The notes under the pieces were generated by a model. That model saw nothing but the letters and a program-made list of their open reading frames with translations, had not been told where the DNA came from and ran no database searches. A stretch of 64,000 nucleotides of DNA from Paenibacillus tyrphae (GTDB lineage: Bacteria > Bacillota > Bacilli > Paenibacillales > NBRC-103111). Of this stretch, positions 27,031-35,640 are shown one piece after another. The translations under genes and the position numbers were made by a program. Numbering within the stretch: position 1 is the first letter of the stretch; the number at the start of each line of letters is the position of its first letter. The stretch lies in the NCBI RefSeq assembly GCF_024158745.1, contig NZ_JAMZAW010000005.1, positions 124,001-188,000 of the forward strand. Reading direction: 5' to 3'.

Positions 27031-27948
27031 TTGAAAAAAATCGTTTTGTTTGCCATGGTTATTGCCCTGATCGTCGGAGCCGCAGCATGCTCCCGGCCAA
27101 CGGCGGAGAAACCCAGCGGTCCCGATACGACGTTAATGCACCTTCACGGCCTGGGTTATTCGGGAGACGGGAAGCGTCTGCTGGTTCCGGCGCATAGCGG
27201 GATCAAAATTTATTCGGACGGCAAGTGGAGCGACGCTCCGGGAGAGAAGCACGATTACATGGGCTTCTCCACGGTCGATAACGGGTTCTACAGCAGCGGA
27301 CATCCGGCGCTTGATTCCGCCTACAGCAACCCGCTTGGCCTCGTTAAAAGCACGGATGAAGGAAAATCGATCACAATTCTCACTTTGGAGGGAGAAGCCG
27401 ATTTGCACGGCATGAGCGCAGGTTACCGGACACATACCTTGTATGTGCTGAACGAGCAGGCCAATTCCAAGATGAAGCAGTCGGGCTTGTTCTACAGTCA
27501 GGATGAGGGTAAAGCCTGGACAGGAAGCCGCATGTCGGGTGTCCAAGGACAAATAGCGGCGTTGGCCGTACATCCGACGCAAGCTTCCGTCGTCGCCGTC
27601 GGCACAACCGCGGGAGTGTTCGTCTCGAACGATTATGGCGATTCATTCACCGTCCTTACTGCCGGGCGTTCCGTAACGTCGCTTGCTTTTACGGAGTCGG
27701 GCGAGCTGCTGGCCGCCGCTTCCAATCCGAAGGTCGAACTGCTCCGCATCAATGCAGCGACGAAGCAGCAGACGGCGATTAACGTTCCGGTTCAGGGCGG
27801 CGATACGATCACGTACATTGCCGGCAGCCCGGTCCAGCCCAAGGAGCTGGCTATCGCTACGAAAAATAAGGAGATTTACCTGTCCGCAGATAACGGCGCC
27901 AACTGGCAGCATATCGCGGACAAGGGAAACATCATTAACCGCCCATAA
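27031..27948 (+). CDS. lipoprotein with BNR/sortilin-like beta-propeller (F510_1955 type)
   Basis: A 305-residue lipoprotein. The signal ends in a VGAAAC lipobox, after which BNR/Asp-box-like repeats appear (STDEGKS, SQDEGKAW, SNDYGDSF, SADNGANW), indicating a propeller. It is similar to proteins annotated as F510_1955 family glycosylhydrolase; enzymatic activity is unproven. TTG 27031 is taken as the start because GGAGAGGAG precedes it. It is 13 bp ahead of the broken wall-binding gene, so the two formed an operon. Confidence 0.7.
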   Translation: MKKIVLFAMVIALIVGAAACSRPTAEKPSGPDTTLMHLHGLGYSGDGKRLLVPAHSGIKIYSDGKWSDAPGEKHDYMGFSTVDNGFYSSGHPALDSAYSNPLGLVKSTDEGKSITILTLEGEADLHGMSAGYRTHTLYVLNEQANSKMKQSGLFYSQDEGKAWTGSRMSGVQGQIAALAVHPTQASVVAVGTTAGVFVSNDYGDSFTVLTAGRSVTSLAFTESGELLAAASNPKVELLRINAATKQQTAINVPVQGGDTITYIAGSPVQPKELAIATKNKEIYLSADNGANWQHIADKGNIINRP

Positions 27949-27961
27949 GGAGGCGGATGAA

Positions 27962-29079
27962 ATGAACAAGACGATGAAAGTCGGGATCGTTGCCACGGCC
28001 GCCATGCCGGCGTTAACAGGCTGTTTCAACAATACCAATTCTTCTTCCGGGCAGGAGAAGAAGGAGACAGGGCAGCAGGTCGGCTCGACTCCAAGCCAAT
28101 CGCCTGCTTCTGCGAACGTTCCGTGGATCGCCTCGAAAAATACGACCCGTATCACGGCCCTGTTCTTTTTGTAAGCAAGGACGGAATTCCGGAGGTTACC
28201 CTCAATGAGTTGAAGCGTTTGAAGCCGAAAGGTGTCGGAACGAACAACGGGATTCAGGTGATCCTGGTTGGCGATCTCGATCCAAAAGTAGAGGAGCAGG
28301 TCAAAGGGCTCGGACTGAAGACGGATAAAATCACAGGGGCAGCCCGGCCGCTGTCGCCAAAGCGATTGACGGGTACTACGCCAGGGTGACGAAGGAATAT
28401 CCCCCTTCCGTGGTCGTAGGTTCGATGGATAGCGAGGAGTATACGATGCCGGCGGTAAACTGGATTTCCCACAGTCCCGAGCCGCTGCTCTATGTGAAAA
28501 AGGACGAAATCCCCCAAGAAACCGTCGATGCCTTGAAGATACGGGGAGGCAAAGCGAACATCTACCTTCTCGGTCCCGAATCCGTCGTGTCGCCCAAGGT
28601 GCAAAGCGAGCTGGGACAGTACGGCAAAGTCGTCCGTATCGCAGGCGAGGATTGCGGTTGCTTTTGCAAAATACAAAGATCCGGCCACCGGTTTCGGGTG
28701 GGGAATCACGACGCCGGGGCACAATTTCTCATTCGTCAGCAAGGATTCCGCCGCTCTGGCTCTGGCGGCTGCTCCGTTTTCCCATCTGGGCAAACATGCG
28801 CCGCTGCTCTGGACCGATAAAAACAAGCTGCCGGACGTCGTCATGTCGTACGTGATGTCAGTGGAGCCGAAATATAAACAGTCGCCGACCGAGGGGCCAT
28901 ACAATCATGCCTGGTTAACCGGAACCGAAGACGTTCTTTCCTATGCGGCGCAAGGAGAAATCGACTCCATGCTCGAAATCGCATCCGAATCGGGCGCAGG
29001 TCACGGAGGGCACGGCTCCTCAAGCGGGAACGGGAATGCAGGACAGGAATCAACCGGCATGCCGGGAATGAAGCATTAA
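27962..29079 (+). pseudogene. decayed cell wall-binding repeat (CWB2-like) lipoprotein gene
   Basis: The ancestral product began with a lipoprotein signal (lipobox LTGC) and KNTTRI, the hallmark opening of wall-binding repeat 2 proteins. The reading frame then changes near 28140-28160 to one encoding GPVLFVSKDGIPEVTLNELKRL; from family memory roughly 45 residues are missing here. It changes again near 28341-28350 to AVAKAIDGYYARVTKEYPP, and again near 28651-28657 to VAFAKYKDPATGFGWG, ending in a His/Gly-rich tail. Three frame changes make it a pseudogene (or a poor assembly). AAGGAGG and ATG 27962 are intact, so a truncated lipoprotein of 70 residues may still be made. Confidence 0.82.
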
Positions 29080-29100
29080 ATGTCGTCTCTTGTCAAAGGG

Positions 29101-29128
29101 CTGTCGAGCATGTATCGGCGGTTTTTTT
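29101..29128 (+). terminator. intrinsic terminator after the wall-binding pseudogene
   Basis: A seven-pair stem with two G-U pairs (CTGTCGA with TCGGCGG) is followed by seven T's. Confidence 0.7.
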
Positions 29129-29145
29129 GTTTGTTCTACCATATT

Positions 29146-29162
29146 CATAGTTATTAACTATG
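29146..29162. promoter_or_regulatory. perfect palindrome upstream of methyltransferase gene
   Basis: CATAGTTATTAACTATG is an uninterrupted 8-1-8 palindrome about 95 bp before the start, in AT-rich promoter sequence. Candidate operator; the binding protein is unknown. Confidence 0.4.
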
Positions 29163-29255
29163 TCTTTTATAAGTTTAATATATTTTCGTTATAAATGTAC
29201 TTTGCTTATACTATCGCTAAAGCAATTACTAATCTTATTTCCGGAGGGAACCGAG

Positions 29256-29954
29256 ATGAACCATACCAAAAAGCAGCTCGTAGAACGGTTTGACGAAGCC
29301 TCAAGCGCGTACGACAGCCAAAGACGCAAATTGATTCCTTGTTTCGATGACTTTTATCAAATTGCCGTTTCGTTAACGGATGAGGGGAATGATGCTCCAA
29401 GCATCTTGGATTTGGGCGCGGGTACCGGCTTGTTTTCGGCGTTCATGCTGCAGAAGCACCCTCGGGCCAAGTTGACTCTCGTGGATCTTTCCGGCTCTAT
29501 GCTGGAGGTGGCTCGGACGAGATTCAGCGGCGTGCCGAATGTCACGTACATGGTCGGGGATTATACAACCTGTGAGTACCGGGAGAAGTATGACATCGTC
29601 ATCTCGTCCCTTTCGATTCATCACCTTGCCGATGTTGAGAAGCAAAAAGTATACCGGACCGCCTACGCCTTGCTGAACGACAACGGATTATTTATTAACG
29701 CCGATCAGGTGTTGGGAGATACTCCTGCGCTGGAGGAGCGGTATAAGCAGGATTGGAGACGGAAGGTAGAGAGCAGCGGGTTGTCCGCGGGCGAAATTTC
29801 GTCGGCTTACGAACGGACCAAGCTGGATCGGATGTCCACCTTGGAGGAGCAGCTTGTCTGGCTGAAGCAGGCCGGATTTTCGGACGTGGACTGCATTTAC
29901 AAATATTTTAATTTCGTCGTCATGGCGGGTTGGAAAAAGGATATGGAGAAATGA
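29256..29954 (+). CDS. class I SAM-dependent methyltransferase
   Basis: A 232-residue cytosolic enzyme with motif I LDLGAGTGLFSAFML, an acidic residue after the second strand (LTLVDLSGSML), GDYTT, and IVISSLSIHHL. Substrate not deducible. ATG 29256 follows CCGGAGGG; the long upstream frame is AT-rich promoter DNA. The HxlR regulator gene follows after 87 bp under its own promoter. Confidence 0.82.
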   Translation: MNHTKKQLVERFDEASSAYDSQRRKLIPCFDDFYQIAVSLTDEGNDAPSILDLGAGTGLFSAFMLQKHPRAKLTLVDLSGSMLEVARTRFSGVPNVTYMVGDYTTCEYREKYDIVISSLSIHHLADVEKQKVYRTAYALLNDNGLFINADQVLGDTPALEERYKQDWRRKVESSGLSAGEISSAYERTKLDRMSTLEEQLVWLKQAGFSDVDCIYKYFNFVVMAGWKKDMEK

Positions 29955-29983
29955 TTGACAAATCCGCAAAATGATATCATAAT
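29955..29983 (+). promoter_or_regulatory. sigma-A promoter of hxlR-type gene
   Basis: TTGACA (29955-29960), a 17-nt spacer, and CATAAT (29978-29983), directly behind the preceding stop codon. The palindrome ATGATATCAT (29971-29980) overlaps the -10 region and may be an operator. Confidence 0.65.
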
Positions 29984-30041
29984 TTATAAACATAAAAGTA
30001 TAAAAAGTATATAAATCCTTGCGAGAAGGGAGAGACCCCTC

Positions 30042-30422
30042 ATGGCACATCGTGGGGAAAAGACGGCATGCACGCTTCATGACCTGTCGGAAGCCGGCAA
30101 TCAACCGGATCATTCCGATTGCTCGGCGGCTTATCATTTTCTCGGGACGCGATGGAATCTGCAAATCATATCCGCGCTGCTTGACGGCTATACGAGGTTT
30201 ACGGAAATCACTCAGCTGCTGAACCTGAATTCCCGCACCTTAGCCGAGCGGTTGAAGCATTTAGAGCTCGAAGGTATCGTTATCCGACAGGTGCGTAACC
30301 AAATTCCCGTACGCATTGACTATGAACTGACCGCAAAGGGGCAGGCGCTGTGCGGAGTGGTGAGCGAAATTCAGAAGTGGGCGGTGTATGCCGACGGTCC
30401 GGCGGCTATGGAGGGACGCTAA
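30042..30422 (+). CDS. HxlR family transcriptional regulator
   Basis: A 126-residue winged-helix protein. The core has FLGTRWNLQIISALLDGYTRFTEI, LNLNSRTLAERLKHLELEGIV and YELTAKGQAL, the standard HxlR pattern. Cysteines at the N-terminal side (ACTLHDL, HSDCSAAYHF) could sense electrophiles, as in HypR or YodB. ATG 30042 follows GAAGGGAGAG. Target unknown; the flanking methyltransferase and YitT genes are candidates. Confidence 0.88.
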   Translation: MAHRGEKTACTLHDLSEAGNQPDHSDCSAAYHFLGTRWNLQIISALLDGYTRFTEITQLLNLNSRTLAERLKHLELEGIVIRQVRNQIPVRIDYELTAKGQALCGVVSEIQKWAVYADGPAAMEGR

Positions 30423-30620
30423 CGCGAGATTTTGCAGATTGGATAACGGTTGAAAGCAAGCCGGGGTTGATCGAATTGCTGTACTGCAAGAAAGTGTGAA
30501 AGCATTGCGGCGTAGGCGTTATACAGCGAATTCGCGTTGCCCTGCGCTCTTGCGGGGGTGTAGCATTCATGATAAAAAGATGAAGAACTACATCCAAGAG
30601 CAGGGAGTGTGCAAGGCACC

Positions 30621-31535
30621 ATGAAACAGGATCGCGGCACTTCCGGGTATGGCCGTGCGGCGGCCTTCGGAGTGCAGATGGCTTACTTGACAATCGGTTG
30701 CCTTCTGATGGCAATCAGCTATAACATGTTTCAGCATCCGCATCAGATTGCTGCGGGCGGTGTGACCGGCTTGTCCACCGTCCTCGAATATGTAACGGGC
30801 TTGAAGCCGGCGATCAGCCAATGGCTGATCAACGTGCCGCTGCTTCTGGCGGGAGCGGCGGTATTCGGCCGGGGCTTTGCGGTCAAAACGGTATTGGGCT
30901 CCGTCCTGCTGCCTTTATGTATCCTGTTAACCGAAGGCGTGCCGTCGCTGACGGACAACATGCTGCTGGCCGCTATTTATGGAGGCATCGGGACCGGACT
31001 CGGGCTGGGCTTGATTTTCAAAGGCAACGCCTCCTCCGGCGGGTTTACGATCGTGGCGCTGCTGCTGAACCGCAAACTCGGCATCGGGCTGGGAAAGGCG
31101 CTGCTGATCCTCGACTTTGCCGTTATTTTATTGGCTGCGATCGTCTTTTCGCCGGAGAAGGCGCTGTATGCATGGATCGGTTTGTTTTTGACCAAAAAGG
31201 CGCTGGAGCTGGTCCATTCGGCCTCGGACTCCAAGGTAGCCTTTATTATTACGGATCAAACACGCGAAGAGACGCTGCGCGCTGCGATTTTGCTGGAACT
31301 GGACCGCGGTTTGACCCGGTTCACAAGCTGGGGCGGCTATACCGGGGAACCCCGTGGGGTACTGATGGTTGTCCTGAGAAATGCCGACATTGCGCCGCTT
31401 AAGAGGATCGTCAGCACCGTAGATCCGCAAGCGTTCGTCATTCTAAGCGAAGCCAGCGAAGTTTACGGACAAGGGTTCCACAGCTATCCCTTGGTTCCGC
31501 GGGCAGGAAAGGACGCGTCGAAAGTCTTCTCGTGA
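30621..31535 (+). CDS. YitT family membrane protein
   Basis: A 304-residue protein with five or six N-terminal membrane helices (family opening AISYNMFQHPHQIAAGGVTGLS, and NASSGGFTIVALLLN) and a C-terminal cytosolic DUF2179 domain (SKVAFIITDQTREE, FTSWGGYTGEPRGVLMVVLRNADIAPLKRIV). Function of the family is not established. The start is uncertain: ATG 30621 with only AAGG nearby, or GTG 30609. The 198 bp upstream hold no recognised gene or clear promoter. Confidence 0.85.
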   Translation: MKQDRGTSGYGRAAAFGVQMAYLTIGCLLMAISYNMFQHPHQIAAGGVTGLSTVLEYVTGLKPAISQWLINVPLLLAGAAVFGRGFAVKTVLGSVLLPLCILLTEGVPSLTDNMLLAAIYGGIGTGLGLGLIFKGNASSGGFTIVALLLNRKLGIGLGKALLILDFAVILLAAIVFSPEKALYAWIGLFLTKKALELVHSASDSKVAFIITDQTREETLRAAILLELDRGLTRFTSWGGYTGEPRGVLMVVLRNADIAPLKRIVSTVDPQAFVILSEASEVYGQGFHSYPLVPRAGKDASKVFS

Positions 31536-31558
31536 CCCATCGCGAAGGAGAGATCGAA

Positions 31559-32242
31559 ATGAAAATACGCGAAGTGATTTTGCACTCATCCAATTACGAG
31601 GCGACAAAACAGTTCTACTGCGATACGCTTCAGCTTCCCATACTTGAAGAGAATGCGGATTCGCTAGTTGTTCAGGCGGGCGAATCCAAGCTTACTTTTG
31701 TTGCGGATGACCGGGAGCAGGCTTACTACCACATCGCCTTCACGATTCCGGACAATAAAGCGAACGAAGCGCTGGAATGGGTTCGCAGCAAAGGAATCGA
31801 GCCGATTGCCAAGGACGATGCCGTGCAATATCCTTTTCCGAATTGGAATGCGACGGCCTTATATTTCTACGATCCGGACGGCAATCTCGTCGAATTGATC
31901 GCCCATCATTCCTTGAGCAACGCAACCGGGGAGCTTTTCTCGTCCAAGGATATTTTGCGCATTAGCGAGATCGGGCTTCCGGTCGAGGATCTGCCCGCTG
32001 CCCTCCGGCAGCTGCACGAATCGTTTTCGCTTGAGAAGTGGAGCGGAGACGGTCAGCAATTTGCCGCGGTCGGCAATGTGGAAGGTCTGCTGATCGTTAT
32101 CGATCACAAGCGCCCTTGGTTTCCGGATGAGCGGATGCCCGGAATTTTTCCGACGACGGTTAAGCTTCAGACGGAACGTGCCGGCAGTATCGAGCTCGGA
32201 CCGAAGCCGTATCGGATCGAGAGCGTGAGCGAGCAGGCTTGA
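31559..32242 (+). CDS. VOC (glyoxalase/dioxygenase fold) family protein
   Basis: A 227-residue protein. Residues 1-120 form a complete VOC module (VILHSSNYEATKQFYCDTLQLPI, YHIAFTIPD, YFYDPDGNLVELIAHH). Residues 135-225 look like a second, more degenerate VOC half (ISEIGLPVEDLPAALRQLHE). Candidate metal ligands are His in YYHIAF and Glu in LVELI. Reaction not deducible. GAAGGAG precedes ATG 31559. Confidence 0.82.
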   Translation: MKIREVILHSSNYEATKQFYCDTLQLPILEENADSLVVQAGESKLTFVADDREQAYYHIAFTIPDNKANEALEWVRSKGIEPIAKDDAVQYPFPNWNATALYFYDPDGNLVELIAHHSLSNATGELFSSKDILRISEIGLPVEDLPAALRQLHESFSLEKWSGDGQQFAAVGNVEGLLIVIDHKRPWFPDERMPGIFPTTVKLQTERAGSIELGPKPYRIESVSEQA

Positions 32243-32276
32243 ACGATTAAATAAAATTAAACATCGGTTAATTATT

Positions 32277-32324
32277 AAAAAGCGCAAGCCTCCCCGTTGT
32301 TACGGGAATTTGGCCGCGCTTTTT
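32277..32324 (+). terminator. intrinsic terminator after VOC gene
   Basis: AAAAAGCGC (32277-32285) pairs with GCGCTTTTT (32316-32324) around an inner CCCGT/ACGGG stem. Confidence 0.85.
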
Positions 32325-32414
32325 CATTTGTTCATTCCAAAAATGCATACATATTTGAGTTGGCCGCCGCAATAAAGTAGAAGCGTATTACATTTCAAAA
32401 CACAAAGGAGTGAC

Positions 32415-33815
32415 ATGATGAAAGGAATTTTTTGGTCGCGTTTGCTTTTGGCAGCCAGTCTTTGCTGGGGGTCGGGCACAGGGCTCGCGTTAGCGGCTCC
32501 TCCGGAGGCCGGACCCGAAGGCGTTGTCGTCCATGGCTCGGCTAATGCCATCACCGTGAATGGAGACGCCATCTTCAACCATGTTTCGCGCTTGGCTATG
32601 TCCTCACGGGTAGCCGGGACGCAAAATGAGTACAATGCGGTGCAGTACATCAAAGGCGAGCTCGAGAAGTACGGCTACACGGTCACCCTGCAGTCCTTTA
32701 CCTTCCCCAAATTTACCGCCCCAAGCAGCATTCAACTGACGATCGAAGGAACTCATGGATTGGCAAGCCAGCAGCTTGCTCCGCAAGCCCTGCAAAACAC
32801 GCAAGGCGGCGATGTCGGCGGCGAGGTTGTCGATGCGAAAAAAGGAACGCTGCAGGATGTGAAAGGTCTGGATCTCAAGGGAAAGGTAGCTCTGATCGAA
32901 GCGGGCCAAATCGACACCAATGAAAAAATCGCCAACGTCGCGGATCAAGGCGCCATGGCCGTCATTCTTTACGATCCTTCCTCCGATGCCCCGATTTCGG
33001 ATACGCAATTCAGCACTCTCTCCCTTCCGACCGTCAGCCTGTCGGCCAAAGACGCGCAAGCCTTGAAGCAAACGGCGGCGGCAAACGGCGGCCCCCGGGT
33101 ACGTCTCAGTGTTCAAGGCGTAGCCGCCATGGCCGCCACCTCCTACAACGTCGTGGCTACGCTAAGGCCCAATACGACGACAACGACCAACGATCTGGTT
33201 ACGGTCGGCGCTCATCACGACTCGGTGTCCGCAGGTCCCGGAGCCAACGACGACGCTTCCGGCGTGGGCATTGTGCTGGAGGTCGCGCGGGTCGTCGCGG
33301 GCACCCAGCGGGATTCGGAGGTGCGCTTCCTGACGTTCGGCGCGGAAGAATACGGCTTATACGGCTCTCAAGCCTATGCCAACTCGCTCAGCTCCACGGA
33401 CATCGGCCGGTTCATCGGGCATTTTCAACTCGATATGGTAGGCAGCAAAAATTCCGGCACCCTGGGCATGTATACAGTGAACGGACAGAAAAACGTGGTC
33501 ACCGACTTGGGCGCAACCTTTGCCTCCAGATTATCCGGGGTCATTCCGTACGGCCGGTTCGGACGGAGCGATCATGTTCCGTTCTACCAGCGGGGAGTTG
33601 CCACCGCTTTGTACACGCATTCACCTGCCGAGCCTGAATACCATACCCGGTACGACACTATCGATAAAATCAGCAAGGACAAATTGGCCAACGTCGCAAC
33701 GATTGTCGGCAATTCCGTGGCGGAGATCTTGTCGCCGACGACGCCGACATTCAAACGATACAAGGACTTCTTTACGCCGGTGAACTATCCGTACGATCCG
33801 AATCCGCCGGTTTGA
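32415..33815 (+). CDS. secreted M28 family zinc aminopeptidase
   Basis: A 466-residue exported peptidase. Signal peptide of about 28 residues ending GLALA; PA domain in the middle (GKVALIEAGQIDTNEKIANVADQGAMAVILYDP); M28 catalytic domain with the di-zinc set His/Asp/Glu/Asp/His seen in GAHHDS, GANDDASG, FGAEEYG, FQLDMVGS and PEYHTRYDT. The two Glu of AEE supply the general base and a ligand. It probably releases N-terminal amino acids outside the cell, in line with the peptide-scavenging genes upstream. AAAGGAG precedes two possible ATGs at 32415 and 32418. Confidence 0.92.
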   Translation: MMKGIFWSRLLLAASLCWGSGTGLALAAPPEAGPEGVVVHGSANAITVNGDAIFNHVSRLAMSSRVAGTQNEYNAVQYIKGELEKYGYTVTLQSFTFPKFTAPSSIQLTIEGTHGLASQQLAPQALQNTQGGDVGGEVVDAKKGTLQDVKGLDLKGKVALIEAGQIDTNEKIANVADQGAMAVILYDPSSDAPISDTQFSTLSLPTVSLSAKDAQALKQTAAANGGPRVRLSVQGVAAMAATSYNVVATLRPNTTTTTNDLVTVGAHHDSVSAGPGANDDASGVGIVLEVARVVAGTQRDSEVRFLTFGAEEYGLYGSQAYANSLSSTDIGRFIGHFQLDMVGSKNSGTLGMYTVNGQKNVVTDLGATFASRLSGVIPYGRFGRSDHVPFYQRGVATALYTHSPAEPEYHTRYDTIDKISKDKLANVATIVGNSVAEILSPTTPTFKRYKDFFTPVNYPYDPNPPV

Positions 33816-33856
33816 GAAAGTGGTGAATTGAGGCAATAGAGGTGTACGAGTGGGTG

Positions 33857-33968
33857 GGGTATCTACTTCCGGTCACTCTTGTCTGCAGGAAATTTGATTG
33901 AAGCCGCTTAAACAGCGGATATTTCCCGCAGACAAAGGCGAACGCTATCGCTCCTCCAGTAGATACCC
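33857..33968. repeat. three-tier hairpin element in intergenic DNA
   Basis: Outer stem GGGTATCTACT (33857-33867) with AGTAGATACCC (33958-33968), 11 bp perfect. Middle stem: 33879-33893 with 33921-33935, 14 pairs and one mismatch. Apical stem CCGCT (33904-33908) with AGCGG (33914-33918) around a TAAAC loop. It may be a structured RNA, a dispersed palindromic repeat or a MITE remnant. The rest of the gap 33816-34152 holds only the terminator at 34021. Confidence 0.65.
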
Positions 33969-34020
33969 GACCTCCGTATGTTTCTCTATTTCAGTCAAAA
34001 ATCTCTTTCTCAAAAGCCTG

Positions 34021-34049
34021 AGGACCGGACTTATGCCCGGTCCTTTTTC
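34021..34049 (+). terminator. intrinsic terminator after M28 gene and hairpin element
   Basis: AGGACCGG (34021-34028) pairs with CCGGTCCT (34037-34044), followed by TTTTTCTC. Confidence 0.88.
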
Positions 34050-34152
34050 TCGTTTCCGGCTAGCCGCCGCAAGCGTTATTTTTTAGGGAGGAGGATATGG
34101 TAAACTAGTTGCAGACGGTACTACGTCTACACGATACAAATGAGGGAATCGA

Positions 34153-34550
34153 ATGAAGCAACCGCTTATTATCGGGATCGCAGGCGGCGCAGGGAGCGGC
34201 AAAACAACGCTCAGTCGTTACTTGGAGGAGCGGGCACAGCCCTGCCGTGTCCGGGTCATAGCTATGGACCGCTATTATAAGAAGGAACGGCCTCAAGCGG
34301 CGGCGCCTTTTCATGGGAATCCATTTGAGGATTTCAACCGGCCCGACGCCCTCGATATGGATCGGATCATGGAGGACGTGCGGAACGAAATCGCCGGCGG
34401 ACAAGCACAGCTTCTGATCATTGAAGGGTTACAAAATGGCATGCGGATATGGTGGTCAACGGGTTATACATCCACAAGGGAGGCGAGGTTGTATTAGAAT
34501 GGATACGGACCCGATTACTCAGGCAGGACGAGAACAGAGACAGGGGATGA
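34153..34550 (+). pseudogene. uridine kinase-like gene with internal deletion
   Basis: The N-terminal 95 residues are a normal uridine kinase start (P-loop GGAGSGKTT, MDRYYKKE, FNRPDALDMDRIMEDV, LLIIEGL). After about 34430 the original frame gives junk ending at 34497. The frame ending at 34548-34550 encodes a typical family C-terminus (KWHADMVVNGLYIHKGGEVVLEWIRTRL). The two parts are adjacent in different frames, so the central lid and base-binding region, about 70-90 residues by family length, has been lost. Non-functional. Confidence 0.82.
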
Positions 34551-34556
34551 GATGAA

Positions 34557-34988
34557 ATGGACTTGCTTTACCGGAAGGCCGTGCCGCAGGATAGCCCGGA
34601 GATTGCCCGGTTGTCCGGCCAATTGGGTTACCCCGCCAAGGCGGAGCAAATCGAAGCGAGATTGGCTCCGATTCTAAATGCGGCCGATCATGTCGTGATC
34701 GTGGCGGAAGCGCAGAGCAAGCTCGTCGGCTGGATTCATGCGCACGGGAGATTACTGGTCGAATCTCCGCCCTACGCTGAAATCGGAGGTCTGGTAGTAG
34801 ATCAGGACTTCAGAGGCAAGCGGATCGGCAAACAGTTGGTACGGCATTGCGAGGAATGGGCAAGAACGAAGGGCTACCAAGAGCTTCGCGTCCGGGTCAA
34901 CGTCACCCGAGAGGAAGCCCACCAATTCTACAAGCACGCAGGATTCGAAAATACGAAGATGCAGCAAGTTTTCCGAAAAGGGCTGTAG
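34557..34988 (+). CDS. GNAT family N-acetyltransferase
   Basis: A 143-residue acetyl-CoA-dependent acetyltransferase with the GNAT core: YAEIGGLVVDQDFRGKRIGKQLVRHCEEWA (motif A, Q/RxxGxG/A as RGKRIG) and the HQFYKHAGFENT motif B. Acceptor unknown. ATG 34557 follows GGGATGAG, 6 bp after the end of the uridine kinase remnant and 1 bp ahead of the next gene. Confidence 0.9.
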   Translation: MDLLYRKAVPQDSPEIARLSGQLGYPAKAEQIEARLAPILNAADHVVIVAEAQSKLVGWIHAHGRLLVESPPYAEIGGLVVDQDFRGKRIGKQLVRHCEEWARTKGYQELRVRVNVTREEAHQFYKHAGFENTKMQQVFRKGL

Positions 34989-34989
34989 C

Positions 34990-35403
34990 ATGAAGAAAAC
35001 AATAGCAATCGCCGCAGCCATGTTGTTGGCCGCAGTTGTCATTTACGGTGTGATCCGGCTCGAAATCGGGGGTCCGGAGCACCAACTCGCCCGCGCCATT
35101 GAGAAAGAAGCGTCCAAGGCCCGGGAAGCAGGCACGGCCGTTTATTTGAAAGATCATACCGACTTCGCTTGGGACAAAGCGTATATCTTTGGATCCTATA
35201 CCGGTCCGCGAACCATCAACACGGCTCTAGGCTATCATTGGACCGATCAATATTTGTCCAATGACGATGCCGACAGGATTATCGTTTTTTGCGATAAAGG
35301 CAAAGTGGTCCGGCATATCCTTTACTCGGGTTGGATGAGCAATGATAGCAATGATTTATACGCCAGGCCGTTGAGCCGGGAAGAAGCGGTGATTTGGCCG
35401 TAG
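34990..35403 (+). CDS. small anchored extracytoplasmic protein of unknown function
   Basis: 137 residues: an N-terminal membrane helix (about 4-24) acting as signal anchor, then a soluble domain with YLKDHTDFAWDKAYIFGSYTGP and DADRIIVFCDKGKVVRHILYSGW. I do not recognise a named family. It begins 1 bp after the GNAT stop, so it is translationally linked to that gene. A strong terminator follows. Confidence 0.7.
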   Translation: MKKTIAIAAAMLLAAVVIYGVIRLEIGGPEHQLARAIEKEASKAREAGTAVYLKDHTDFAWDKAYIFGSYTGPRTINTALGYHWTDQYLSNDDADRIIVFCDKGKVVRHILYSGWMSNDSNDLYARPLSREEAVIWP

Positions 35404-35431
35404 GATAACGAGTTTCCAGCGAGGCAGACTT

Positions 35432-35476
35432 GGGCGCTGGCAGGTTCAACCGATGGATCTGTCAGCGCTCTTTTTT
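35432..35476 (+). terminator. intrinsic terminator
   Basis: GGGCGCTGGCAG (35432-35443) pairs with CTGTCAGCGCTC (35459-35470), followed by TTTTTTG. Ends the GNAT/small-protein transcript. Confidence 0.88.
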
Positions 35477-35513
35477 GCGGCTTGGGGATACGAAATGAAC
35501 CGAAATACCGGAG

Positions 35514-35542
35514 TTGACACCCGTCTTGCTTAGGGGTACGAT
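35514..35542 (+). promoter_or_regulatory. sigma-A promoter of the E2-like gene
   Basis: TTGACA (35514-35519), a 17-nt spacer, and TACGAT (35537-35542). It implies a leader of about 90 nt before the GTG start. Confidence 0.7.
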
Positions 35543-35640
35543 TGGAATAGAATTAGTACCTGATCCTATGATTACATACTAAGCGTTCGGAGACTACACG
35601 TGGAGAGGGTGAGTTTAGAAAAAAGATTGGAGGAAACACC

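Noticed and set aside
33857-33968. Three-tier hairpin as a CRISPR or insertion-sequence end
   Set aside because: No repeat-spacer array, transposase or target duplication is visible; kept only as an unexplained structured element.
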